NCBI GenBank assembly: GCA_014804005.1
Contig: JAAVAP010000021.1
Location: 16,341-66,186 of the forward strand
Origin: Treponema sp.
Lineage (GTDB): Bacteria; Spirochaetota; Spirochaetia; Treponematales; Treponemataceae
Reading direction: 5' to 3'
Length of the DNA: 49,846 bases
Each line of letters opens with the position of its first letter. Positions within the stretch are counted from its first letter, which is position 1. The notes beneath the pieces are model-generated. The model did no database searches. It had not been told where the DNA came from and worked only from the letters and a program-made list of their open reading frames with translations. Of this stretch, positions 17,834 to 25,765 are shown in pieces. Both the position numbers and the translations under genes were made by a program.

Positions 17834-18193
17834 ATGACACGCTACGCGATACTTGTCGGCGCGACGGATTTTTCGGAGGGTATTCAGAAAAATCTCGCAG
17901 AGTTCAAGGACTTCCTCACAAGCGACGCGGGCGGCTGCTGGCGCGAGGAAGAAATCATGGTCTGCGGACCGATGGATTGGCCGCTCGTGCAGCTGCTCCA
18001 GTCGCGCCTGCGAGAGTATGAATTCGTGCTCGTCTATCAATGCCGTTTCTCGCGTGGCGATGCGGATTCGGACTGGAGCGGAAAGTTGCGAAGCGTGACG
18101 GAAGGCGGTCGCGGCGTTTTCATCGGCGATGTGTGCGACGAGGTTGTGAGCATGGAGGAGCTGGGCTACGAGCGGATAGAGACGGAAAGGTGA
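17834..18193 (+). CDS. Short caspase-like (peptidase C14-like) protein, probably truncated or degenerate
   Basis: The product is 119 aa from an ATG preceded by AAGGGA; an upstream in-frame ATG at 17813 lacks a site. The start MTRYAILVGATDFSEGIQKN, then LAEFKDFLTSDAGG, WREEEIMVCG and YEFVLVYQCRFSRGD have the layout of a caspase-like p20 subunit. The FIGDVCDEV strand sits where the catalytic D-x-C strand would be. The usual catalytic histidine motif (SGHG-like) is not visible; VYQCRFSR stands in its place. The protein ends soon after the presumed cysteine, so it is shorter than complete family members. It is controlled by the promoter/operator region just upstream and followed by gene relics. 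The fold assignment is tentative and activity is doubtful. Confidence 0.4.
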   Translation: MTRYAILVGATDFSEGIQKNLAEFKDFLTSDAGGCWREEEIMVCGPMDWPLVQLLQSRLREYEFVLVYQCRFSRGDADSDWSGKLRSVTEGGRGVFIGDVCDEVVSMEELGYERIETER

Positions 18194-18218
18194 GACGAGG
18201 GACTGAGCTGCGCATAGG

Positions 18219-18260
18219 GACGGCATCAGGATAGCGGACGCGCTCGGCGTGGACATAAGG
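18219..18260 (+). pseudogene. Relic of an XRE regulator 3' part (copy A)
   Basis: The 42 nt read DGIRIADALGVDIR. This matches the fourth and fifth helices of XRE domains and the RIAKVLGVSVEYLL of the intact regulator at 17385. No upstream HTH is in frame. A diverged second copy is at 19329. Confidence 0.45.
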
Positions 18261-18267
18261 GCGTTGA

Positions 18268-18372
18268 GTGGAGGACTACGGAATATACAACGTGGTGGCG
18301 GGCGTGGTGGTGATGTTCGGATTTATAAACTCCGCCCTTGCCACGGCATGCCAAAGATTCTTGAGTTTTGAA
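18268..18372 (+). pseudogene. Relic of a Wzx/MATE-type flippase N-terminus
   Basis: Thirty-five codons read VEDYGIYNVVAGVVVMFGFI then NSALATACQRFLSFE. This is the typical first-helix region of polysaccharide flippases (GVEDYGIYNVVxGVVxMFxF). One base appears to be missing just upstream, where the preceding frame would read RALG. The segment stops abruptly at the ribosome binding site of the DUF2971 gene. It differs from the intact flippase at 21007. Confidence 0.6.
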
Positions 18373-18386
18373 GGAGGTAGAATAAA

Positions 18387-19283
18387 ATGTATTTGTATAA
18401 ATACACAACGGCTGAAACATTTTCAAAAATAATGGAGTATGGAACTCTTAAGGTAAGTGGCATAGAGGAGTTTAACGACATTCTTGAATGTGCTTTGCCA
18501 GTGAAATGTGATGATTTTGAGAAAATGGCATATTTGAAATATAAAAAACTTTTTGAAACGTCTGTTCCTGAAAATGATGAGATTGCTGCTCTTATTAAAA
18601 AGATTAAAACTGATGCGTCAAAAGATGTCGATGCCTTTGCCAAGAGTATGGGATCCTTGGCTACAAATGTCTATAAATATGTTTTTTACAAACTAAGCAA
18701 GGATTGGGAAGACATTAAGAAAGAATTAAGAATACTGTGTCTTACCGAATGTGAGAATTCGCCTTATATGTGGGGACATTATGCTGAAAAAAGTAAAGGG
18801 GTTAGATTGTTTATAGATACCAGTAAAATAGTGCACGATAGTAAATTGAAAAAAGTGATATACAAAGATGAGGGCACTTGGTTTTATGATGATTTTTTAT
18901 ATCAAACGCTTATTTATAAATGCGGTGGACAAGATTTTTTGAAAGATGAAAAATTAATGGAAAAAATGAAAAAACATATAGTAGCTTTGTTTGGGGTAAA
19001 TGCCATTAGAAAGTCTAAAGAGTGGGATAAAGAAAAAGAGTGGCGTATAGTAATGCTTGAAGATGATAAAAACATAATCCATAGAAATGGGGCAGATTTT
19101 ATAAATCTGCCTAAAGATGCATTGCGAGAAGTTGTTTTGGGCGTAAAGTATGATAGTGGCGATGGGGTTGCAATACGCAATCTGAAGGAAAAGTATCCTG
19201 ATGCGCGTATATTTTCAGATAGAGTTGTTGATGGAAAATTGGAATCGCAAATGGATGAATTGATAGGTTTTGTACAGCCATAA
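18387..19283 (+). CDS. DUF2971-domain protein
   Basis: The product is 298 aa and cytoplasmic. The start MYLYKYTTAETFSKIMEYGT, the FND element (GIEEFNDILECALP), the ILCLTECENSPYMWGHYAEK segment, the KGVRLFIDTSKI strand, a VIYKDE element and the KSKEWDKEKEWRIVMLED end block are the ordered landmarks of DUF2971. The biochemical function of the family is unknown to me. Such genes are often found singly in genomic islands and prophages, and some sit in defence loci. A strong GGAGG lies 8-9 nt upstream. Base composition is clearly more AT-rich than the flanking polysaccharide genes, suggesting separate acquisition. Confidence 0.8.
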   Translation: MYLYKYTTAETFSKIMEYGTLKVSGIEEFNDILECALPVKCDDFEKMAYLKYKKLFETSVPENDEIAALIKKIKTDASKDVDAFAKSMGSLATNVYKYVFYKLSKDWEDIKKELRILCLTECENSPYMWGHYAEKSKGVRLFIDTSKIVHDSKLKKVIYKDEGTWFYDDFLYQTLIYKCGGQDFLKDEKLMEKMKKHIVALFGVNAIRKSKEWDKEKEWRIVMLEDDKNIIHRNGADFINLPKDALREVVLGVKYDSGDGVAIRNLKEKYPDARIFSDRVVDGKLESQMDELIGFVQP

Positions 19284-19328
19284 CTGCTTCTTGTTTTGAA
19301 GAAAGACAGTGGCTGCATGCGCATGCGT

Positions 19329-19385
19329 GATGGCATCAAGACAACGGACACGCTTGGCGTGGACATAAGGGACTTGGCGGAGTAA
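19329..19385 (+). pseudogene. Relic of an XRE regulator 3' end (copy B)
   Basis: The 57 nt read DGIKTTDTLGVDIRDLAE followed by TAA. It is clearly similar in DNA to copy A at 18219 (shared GGCGTGGACATAAGG). Both caspase-like and DUF2971 genes are thus followed by the same kind of fragment. Confidence 0.45.
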
Positions 19386-19444
19386 TGGGGCGTTGGTAAA
19401 AAGCTGAAAGTTCTGAGATGGCGTTCTGCGCAAACTCGGTAGCA

Positions 19445-19525
19445 GGAATAGTCTATTCTGCATATAAGGAATAGGCTATTCCACATATCGCGCATAGCCT
19501 ATACCGCATATAGGGAATAGTCTAT
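19445..19525. repeat. 23-bp tandem array with dyads, upstream of the polysaccharide operon
   Basis: Units start at 19445, 19468, 19491 and 19514 (the last partial, 12 bp). The second unit carries GGAATAG-G-CTATTCC, a perfect 7-1-7 dyad; the others are variants. Conserved parts are GGAATAGTCTATTC and CATATA. It lies in the gene-free stretch 19284-19678, ahead of the first polysaccharide gene. The rest of that stretch holds the XRE relic and no clear promoter. Confidence 0.8.
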
Positions 19526-19678
19526 AAATTTTGAATTTCTGAATTGCATTTGCGCGTTGGGTCAAGAGCCAGTCGGGAAAAGCCGGCGGGCTTGCTCCGA
19601 AAACGCAGCGATTTTTTTCAAAATCCAGTGAGTTTTTCGGGCGGGGAGAAAGGTTGTGGAAATAAAACGGAGAAACAA

Positions 19679-21010
19679 ATGAAACGCGTCATCACCTACG
19701 GGACGTTCGACCTGTTGCACTACGGGCACATCAACCTGCTGAAGCGGGCGAAGGCACTCGGCGACTACCTTATAGTAGGCATTACTTCGGATTTGTACGA
19801 CAAGGAACGGGGAAAACTCAACATACGGCAGAGCCTTGCGGAACGAATTGAAAACGTAAAAGGAACAGGGCTTGCAGACGAGATCATCGTTGAGGAGTAT
19901 GAGGGGCAGAAGATACTTGATATAAAGAAATACCAGGCGGATGTGTTTGCAATCGGTTCAGATTGGACAGGAAAGTTTGACTACCTGAGAGATGTCTGCG
20001 AAGTGGTGTATCTTGAGCGCACACGGGGCATATCGAGCACGCGGCTTCGGGAGAAGGAAATTGGGATTGTAAGGATCGGAGTCATAGGCTCCGGCAGAAT
20101 AGCCTCCCGGTTCGTGGTGGAATCTAAATTCGTAAGCGGCGTTAACGTCGAGGGAGTGTATAACCCGCATCCTGAATCCGCAAGGAATTTTGCCGAAAGG
20201 CATCAGTTGAATTTCCATACGAAAAGTTTGGAGGAGTTCTTCGCAAGGACGGACGCGGTGTACATTGCAAGCCCGCACACATCGCATTTTGAATATATCA
20301 TGGGCTCTCTTAGGAATGGGCGGCATGTCCTGTGTGAAAAGCCCATGTGCCTTTCCATGCAGGAATGCAGGGAAGCGTTCGGGCTCGCTACGGAAAAAGG
20401 GCTTGTGCTTCAGGAAGCCGTCAAGACTGCTTACAGCCCCGCGTTCGAGCATCTTGCGCTTCTTGCAAAAAGCGGAAGGATCGGGGAAATCAAGGACGTG
20501 GAGGCATCCTTCACGAAATTGATTCAGGACAAGCAGGACAGGGCACTGAACCCTGCTTTGGGCGGCGGCAGCATGAACGAGCTTGGGAGCTATGTCCTTC
20601 TTCCGATTGCTAGGCTTCTCGGGACGGAGGTCGAAGAGGCTCTGTTCTATCCGTCTGTTGAAGGCGGCGTGGATATATTCACAAGGGGCTTGCTTAAGTA
20701 CAAGAAGTCTACGGCGTCATTCAAGGTGGGGCTCGGCGCAAAGACAGAAGGCGATATGACTGTGACGGGAACGAAAGGTTATATCTACGTTCCCGCGCCA
20801 TGGTGGAAGACAGAGTACTTTGAAATGAGGTTTGAAGATTTCCGCGAGACTAGAAAATACTTTTACAAATTTGATGGGGACGGACTTCGGTATGAGATTG
20901 CCGCCTTCACAAGCAATATTTCCAGTGGGAACAGGGAAAACAGGTATCTTTCGCAGGAGGAGTCTGTGTTCATGGCAGGAATCATAGAGGAGTTCGGAAG
21001 AATGCTATGA
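19679..21010 (+). CDS. Glycerol-3-phosphate cytidylyltransferase fused to Gfo/Idh/MocA oxidoreductase
   Basis: The product is 443 aa from an ATG with CGGAG 7 nt upstream; the open frame extends further 5' without a ribosome binding site. Residues 1 to about 130 are a TagD/GCT nucleotidyltransferase (MKRVITYGTFDLLHYGHINL with the HxGH motif, and RTRGISSTRLRE near its end). It is expected to make CDP-glycerol from CTP and glycerol 3-phosphate. Residues about 133-443 are a Gfo/Idh/MocA oxidoreductase with a Rossmann start (IRIGVIGSGRIASRF is the pattern, here VRIGVIGSGRIASR) and the lysine motif HVLCEKPMCLS. The oxidoreductase substrate is unknown. It overlaps the flippase gene by 4 bp (ATGA) and opens the operon whose third gene would use CDP-glycerol. 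Confidence 0.88.
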   Translation: MKRVITYGTFDLLHYGHINLLKRAKALGDYLIVGITSDLYDKERGKLNIRQSLAERIENVKGTGLADEIIVEEYEGQKILDIKKYQADVFAIGSDWTGKFDYLRDVCEVVYLERTRGISSTRLREKEIGIVRIGVIGSGRIASRFVVESKFVSGVNVEGVYNPHPESARNFAERHQLNFHTKSLEEFFARTDAVYIASPHTSHFEYIMGSLRNGRHVLCEKPMCLSMQECREAFGLATEKGLVLQEAVKTAYSPAFEHLALLAKSGRIGEIKDVEASFTKLIQDKQDRALNPALGGGSMNELGSYVLLPIARLLGTEVEEALFYPSVEGGVDIFTRGLLKYKKSTASFKVGLGAKTEGDMTVTGTKGYIYVPAPWWKTEYFEMRFEDFRETRKYFYKFDGDGLRYEIAAFTSNISSGNRENRYLSQEESVFMAGIIEEFGRML

Positions 21011-22299
21011 GACGTTTTGAAATGCCAAGCGGCTCAAGCGAACGCATCCTTGCGAAGAACACGCTCTTCCTCTATGTGATGCAGGTAAGCGGCTACGTGT
21101 TCCCGCTGCTGACGTTCCCGTACTTGACGAGGGTTCTCGGTGCGGAAAGATATGGTACGGTCGTGTTCGCGAATGCCGTCATGCAGTACTTCTCGATGCT
21201 GATTGAGTTCGGCTTCATCCTGTCGGCGACGAAGACATGCTCCGAACGGCGCGGCGACAAATCGGTGCTCGGAGAGGTCACGTTCTGCGTCATCGGAGGC
21301 AAGCTGCTGCTTGCGCTGCTCGGTGCGGTACTCCTTGCCGCCTGTTGCGCCCTCAGCCGGAATTTCCGCAAGGATGCCGTGTTCTTCGTCCTTTCGTATG
21401 CCGGGATTGTCCTCTCCGCCTTTCTGCCGGATTTCCTGTTCCGTGGGATTGAGCAGATGGGTGTCATCACGTACCGGGTAATCCTTTCGAAGGCGGTCTA
21501 TACGGCGGTCATCTTCGTCCTTGTGAGGAGTCCGTCCGACTATATGCTTGTGCCGGCCGCAACCATCGCCGCCAACCTTGTCGCCGTGGTCTTGTCGTGG
21601 ATTGAAATAAGGCGCAGGGGCTTGATCGTCCCTGCAAAGGTCACTGCCGGTGAAATCTTCCGTCATTTAAAGGAGTCGTCCGTGTTCTTCCTTTCCCGTG
21701 TTGCCGTGTCGCTCTATTCGACGCTGAACACAGTGCTACTCGGGTTCAGGTTTTCCGAATCTGCGCTCGGACAGTACGGGGCGGCGAACGGGCTGACGAA
21801 CACCTGCCGTTCCATGCTCTCCCCGATTTCGGACAGCCTCTACCCGTACCTTGTGAACAGGAAGAATTTCGCGCTCGTGCGGAAGGTGTTGCTCGTCCTT
21901 GAGCCGGTGATTGTCGCCGGGTGCGTCCTGCTGTGGTTCATTGCCGCGCCCGTCATACGGATTGTCTGCGGGGAGGGCTACGGCGGTGCAGTCCCCGTGT
22001 TCCGCGCGATGCTCCCGCTTGTCGTAATCTCGCTCCCCACATACCTGTTCGGCTACCCCGTGCTCGGTGCGCTGGACAGGGTGAGGGTGGCGAACACGAG
22101 CGTGATAGCCGGGTCGGCGTTCCATGTGGCGGGGCTTTTGGCACTGCATTTCTGCGGGCGGCTGGACTTCATGTCGGTGCCGCTGCTTACGTTCGCGACG
22201 GAAGTCGTGGTGTTCGCAATCCGAGCGGGAACGGTGGCGAAAGTATATGCGGAAAAAAGGGCTGGCGCGTCCGCGATGGAAGGGGATTTACCTAAATGA
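21007..22299 (+). CDS. wzx: Polysaccharide flippase (Wzx-like, MATE superfamily)
   Basis: The product is 430 aa and strongly hydrophobic, with about 12 predicted membrane helices. It starts SSERILAKNTLFLYVMQVSG then FPLLTFPYLTRVLGAERYG, the classic N-terminus of O-antigen/capsule flippases that move undecaprenyl-linked repeat units across the inner membrane. Codon use is G/C-ending, unlike the polymerase gene further down. The start overlaps the preceding stop (ATGA), indicating translational coupling. A different flippase relic at 18268 suggests that a predecessor was lost. Confidence 0.92.
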   Translation: MRRFEMPSGSSERILAKNTLFLYVMQVSGYVFPLLTFPYLTRVLGAERYGTVVFANAVMQYFSMLIEFGFILSATKTCSERRGDKSVLGEVTFCVIGGKLLLALLGAVLLAACCALSRNFRKDAVFFVLSYAGIVLSAFLPDFLFRGIEQMGVITYRVILSKAVYTAVIFVLVRSPSDYMLVPAATIAANLVAVVLSWIEIRRRGLIVPAKVTAGEIFRHLKESSVFFLSRVAVSLYSTLNTVLLGFRFSESALGQYGAANGLTNTCRSMLSPISDSLYPYLVNRKNFALVRKVLLVLEPVIVAGCVLLWFIAAPVIRIVCGEGYGGAVPVFRAMLPLVVISLPTYLFGYPVLGALDRVRVANTSVIAGSAFHVAGLLALHFCGRLDFMSVPLLTFATEVVVFAIRAGTVAKVYAEKRAGASAMEGDLPK

Positions 22300-22319
22300 A
22301 AGATGTGGAGGCATGAGCC

Positions 22320-23582
22320 ATGATTAAGAAAGACAAACGAAATCTTCCCATTTCGCTGAAAATCATCCGGCGGGCGTTCATCAGCCTGTTTTCGCTGTTC
22401 CTGTTGCCTCTGTATTATGCTATCGGGCTTCTGCCGCGAAACAAGAACTTATGGATCTTTTGTTCGTGGTTTGGACAGCGGTATTCGGACAACTCGCGTC
22501 TGCTCTTTGAGTATGTGAGCCGACACTGCCCGGAAATCAGGACGGTATGGCTCTCAAAAAACAGGGATGTCGTGGTGCAAGTCCGGGAGAAAGGACTTCG
22601 CGCATATCCCGTCTATTCGTTAAGGTCATTTGCGTTTTTGTTACGTTCGGGAAGGATATTCTCCACGACCGGCGGGGAAATCCCGCTGTTCTTCTGCCGG
22701 GGAACAGAATACTATGCACTGTGGCACGGGATGCCGCTGAAGAGGATTCTGGAAGATGACAGGCATTCGGGCGGGAGCGAAGCGCACGGTTCGTTCATGA
22801 AGCTGTATGTTAGGACGGCAAGAAAACTATTTCCATGGAAGTCGCTCACCGACCAGAAAAATTTGTACACGGTCACGAACTCCGAATTCTTCGTGCCGTT
22901 CCTGCGGACGGCGTTCGGTCTTCCTGACGGGCGGATTCTGCGCACCGGCTCGCCGCGCTGTGATGCGTTGTTCCGCCCGCATACGGAAGAGCTGATTGAA
23001 AGAATACACGGGCAGTTTCCGGGAGACAAAATAATTCTCTATATGCCGACGTTCCGCACCGCCGAATGGACGGGCGAGGTGTTCAATCCGTTTGATGAGA
23101 AATACGGCTTTGACATGGATGAATTTTTGGCGACGCTTGCGCGTCATAAAAGTGTGCTTGTTTACAAGCCGCACTTTTATGACGCACGATTTATGCAAAC
23201 CGTGCGTCAGAAAGATCCTGAGACGCTTTCGCGTTTTATATCGGTAGACGATGCCGATTACGATGAGCTGTACAATTTTGTTGGTCAGGTCGATATGCTT
23301 ATGACGGATTATTCGAGCATATACTTCGACTTCATTGCGACGGGAAAACCGGTTGTCCTGCTTCCGTTCGACTATGAGGACTACCTCACCTATGCGCGGG
23401 CGCATTACTTTGACTATTGGAACAATATGGAGGGTGAGAAGGCGCGCAGCTGGCAGGAATTCTACCAGATTCTTGACGCAGGGACATACCGTCCAGTAAG
23501 CGATGCCGCGCGGCACAAGTTCGCGGAGTATGTGGACGGGGAGTGCTGCCGAAAACTTGCAGAAAGGATCCTATCAGAATGA
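22320..23582 (+). CDS. CDP-glycerol glycerophosphotransferase family protein
   Basis: The product is 420 aa. The N-terminal 45 residues include a membrane-associated helix (AFISLFSLFLLPLYYAIGLL). The TagF/TagB-type transferase follows: LWIFCSWFGQRYSDNSRLLF, YYALWHGMPLKRIL, IILYMPTFRTAEW. The C-terminal donor site is VDMLMTDYSSIYFDFIATGK then PVVLLPFDYEDY. The family moves glycerol phosphate (or ribitol phosphate) from a CDP-activated donor onto a lipid-linked acceptor at the inner face of the membrane. The CDP-glycerol donor is probably supplied by the cytidylyltransferase two genes upstream. A GGAGG lies 11 nt before the ATG. Confidence 0.93.
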   Translation: MIKKDKRNLPISLKIIRRAFISLFSLFLLPLYYAIGLLPRNKNLWIFCSWFGQRYSDNSRLLFEYVSRHCPEIRTVWLSKNRDVVVQVREKGLRAYPVYSLRSFAFLLRSGRIFSTTGGEIPLFFCRGTEYYALWHGMPLKRILEDDRHSGGSEAHGSFMKLYVRTARKLFPWKSLTDQKNLYTVTNSEFFVPFLRTAFGLPDGRILRTGSPRCDALFRPHTEELIERIHGQFPGDKIILYMPTFRTAEWTGEVFNPFDEKYGFDMDEFLATLARHKSVLVYKPHFYDARFMQTVRQKDPETLSRFISVDDADYDELYNFVGQVDMLMTDYSSIYFDFIATGKPVVLLPFDYEDYLTYARAHYFDYWNNMEGEKARSWQEFYQILDAGTYRPVSDAARHKFAEYVDGECCRKLAERILSE

Positions 23583-23631
23583 AAGCTATTACACTATACA
23601 AACTGATTGTTTCGTTGGAGTACTAAAAATC

Positions 23632-24846
23632 GTGGAAATGCTGTTTTATATAATTTCTATATTCATATTGTATCTCATATGGACACTCTATCATGATTAT
23701 ATGCATCCAGCTTTTATCACTGTAGCCGTATGGCTAGCAATCGTTGGATTTTATAATTATCTCATTAGAAAAACAGAAATTTGGATTCCGTTATCTGATA
23801 CGTTTTACATAGTTGTAATTATATATGTTTTGTTTTTTTCTGTTTTTTCAGGAATTCTCTCCTCGCAAAAATTCAACGGTTCTGTGGCTGTACACATTTC
23901 TTTTAATTTGAAACATATATTCTTACTGTATATTTCTTTGCTTTGCTTATTTGTTTCAAATGCATACTACATAAATGTTATAAGAAGAGTCGGATTTTCT
24001 GTTGTAAGGGAAGAAATAGAATTCGGGAATGCCCTTCCTATGTATGTAAAAGCCTCATCATATATGCTAGTTCCTGGGATAATCCTGTTTTTTTTAGGAA
24101 TCAGCACTGATTTAAACAGAAGAAAATATAAAATACTGCTTTTTGTTCTTGCTGTTATGATTTTAATTTCTTGTTTTACTTCAACTAACAAAGGCAGTTT
24201 TTTTCAGCTAGCTATTTGCTCTTTTTACTTTCTTAAAACAAATAACAAGTTGAACAAGAAAACTTTTTTATGTCTTGTCTTAGTTTTTTTAGGGCTGGTT
24301 ATTTTTTTACAGATTTTGCGCTCTGGAGACGAAAGTTCAAAGAATAATTTTTTTACAAGATTTTTATATGTCTATTTTCTCTCTCCTGTTCCGGCATTTG
24401 ATGCCGTAATCTCAGGAGAAAAGGATTTGCATTCGCCATATTTTGGTTGTTGGACGTTGGCATTTTTCTACAGGATATTCAATAAACTGGGGTTCTTAGA
24501 CGTGAATCCTAGTTCTCTTTTGAAAGCAAAAAAATGGATTGGAGTTCCTTATGCTACAAATGTCTATACGATGCCTGGATACTTTTATATTGATTTTGGA
24601 ATAATTGGAATTATCGTTTGTGCACTCCTTTATGGCGGTATTTTTGGAAAATTGTATTCAAGTATAAAATATAGGAGGTCTGCTTCAAGCACAATTTTCT
24701 ATGCGCTCTATTTATACTGTCTTGTTTTTCAGTTCTTTGGGGACTGGTTTTTCGGTTTTTTCAGCGTGACATTTCAAACTTTAGTCTGGCTTTTTGTACT
24801 TACCCATACATTTAAAACATATGCATTGAGGTATTATCATGATTGA
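23632..24846 (+). CDS. wzy: O-antigen/polysaccharide polymerase (Wzy-like)
   Basis: The product is about 404 aa from a GTG with GGAG 11 nt upstream; an ATG two codons later is the alternative, and the longer frame to 23503 overlaps the previous gene without support. It has ten or more hydrophobic helices and one larger loop (about residues 270-330, with SPVPAFDAVISGEKDLHSPY). This topology is typical of oligosaccharide repeat-unit polymerases, which have few conserved residues. The gene is markedly AT-rich compared with the three genes upstream, a common mark of exchanged polymerase genes. It overlaps the next gene by 8 bp. Confidence 0.8.
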   Translation: MEMLFYIISIFILYLIWTLYHDYMHPAFITVAVWLAIVGFYNYLIRKTEIWIPLSDTFYIVVIIYVLFFSVFSGILSSQKFNGSVAVHISFNLKHIFLLYISLLCLFVSNAYYINVIRRVGFSVVREEIEFGNALPMYVKASSYMLVPGIILFFLGISTDLNRRKYKILLFVLAVMILISCFTSTNKGSFFQLAICSFYFLKTNNKLNKKTFLCLVLVFLGLVIFLQILRSGDESSKNNFFTRFLYVYFLSPVPAFDAVISGEKDLHSPYFGCWTLAFFYRIFNKLGFLDVNPSSLLKAKKWIGVPYATNVYTMPGYFYIDFGIIGIIVCALLYGGIFGKLYSSIKYRRSASSTIFYALYLYCLVFQFFGDWFFGFFSVTFQTLVWLFVLTHTFKTYALRYYHD

Positions 24847-25765
24847 TATTCTTTTGGCAACTTATAACGGAGAAAAATACATTGATACGCAGATTTCGAG
24901 TATTGTAAATCAGACATATACGGATTGGAAACTGTATATCCATGATGATGGAAGTACGGATTCAACAGTAGAAAAAATAAAGCATTGGCATTCACTTGAT
25001 TCAAGAATCATATTCATTGAAGACGGAATTGTTTTTCGCGAGCCAGGCAGACATTTTTTTCATCTTATGAAATATTCCACATCGGATTTTATTTGTTTTG
25101 CAGATCAAGATGATTTGTGGTTTGAAAACAAGCTTTCCGTTATGTATGAACACATAGACAAAATTTCTTTGCAACCGGAATTAGTCATTTGCAGTTGTTA
25201 TCTTTGGAATCTTGATGAGTATTCTGTAGTTCCGAAAATTGATTTTTCCTGTGCGCACAATCTTTATGAATTTTTATTTTTGAACGGAGGACTTCAAGGA
25301 TGCGCGATGTTGTTTAATGCTGCTCTCCGTTCTGTAGTGTTTGAGCATGACCTATCCTATCTTTATATGCACGATTATCTTATTTCTCTTGTTGCATTTA
25401 CGTTTGGATCTGTAATATATATTGACAAAAAGCTTTTTTTGTACAGACAACATGAATATAACACATCGGTTCATTTGCAGGAATCCAGAAATAACTATAT
25501 ATGGCAAGTTATGAAAAATACCGATGTCCCGATTGTGTATGCGCCTGCTTACAAGACGGTGAAAAGTTTTTTCGGAGCGTATGCACACAAAATGACAAAA
25601 GAAAAAGCATGTATTTATCGGCAGTATCTTGCATTTCCATCCATGAACATAATAAAAAGATTCTTTTCCATAATTTTTTCTAAATTTTCAATCGGAAAGA
25701 ACGGGCATACAAAGCTTGTTTTGAAATTGTTTGTAAGGTCTTTTTGGAGAGAAACGTATGAGTGA
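24839..25765 (+). CDS. Glycosyltransferase family 2 (rhamnosyltransferase-like)
   Basis: The product is 308 aa. A GT-A fold starts at once: MIDILLATYNGEKYIDTQIS, IHDDGSTDSTVEKI and the metal-binding FADQDDLWFENKL. A FLNGGLQGCAMLFNAAL segment and the LYRQHEYNTSVH element resemble rhamnosyl/galactosyl transferases that extend O-antigen units. Sugar and linkage cannot be read from sequence. It overlaps both neighbours by 8 bp, so it is tightly coupled to the polymerase and the next transferase. AT-rich like the polymerase gene. Confidence 0.9.
   Translation: MIDILLATYNGEKYIDTQISSIVNQTYTDWKLYIHDDGSTDSTVEKIKHWHSLDSRIIFIEDGIVFREPGRHFFHLMKYSTSDFICFADQDDLWFENKLSVMYEHIDKISLQPELVICSCYLWNLDEYSVVPKIDFSCAHNLYEFLFLNGGLQGCAMLFNAALRSVVFEHDLSYLYMHDYLISLVAFTFGSVIYIDKKLFLYRQHEYNTSVHLQESRNNYIWQVMKNTDVPIVYAPAYKTVKSFFGAYAHKMTKEKACIYRQYLAFPSMNIIKRFFSIIFSKFSIGKNGHTKLVLKLFVRSFWRETYE

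Noticed and set aside
18226..18426. Minus-strand 66-codon frame over the relic region.
   Set aside because: No ribosome binding site or family resemblance; the opposite strand holds recognisable XRE and flippase fragments.
19447..19520. Iterons of a plasmid-type replication origin.
   Set aside because: Direct 23-bp repeats resemble iterons, but no replication initiator, AT-rich unwinding element or partition gene is adjacent, and the surroundings are chromosomal.
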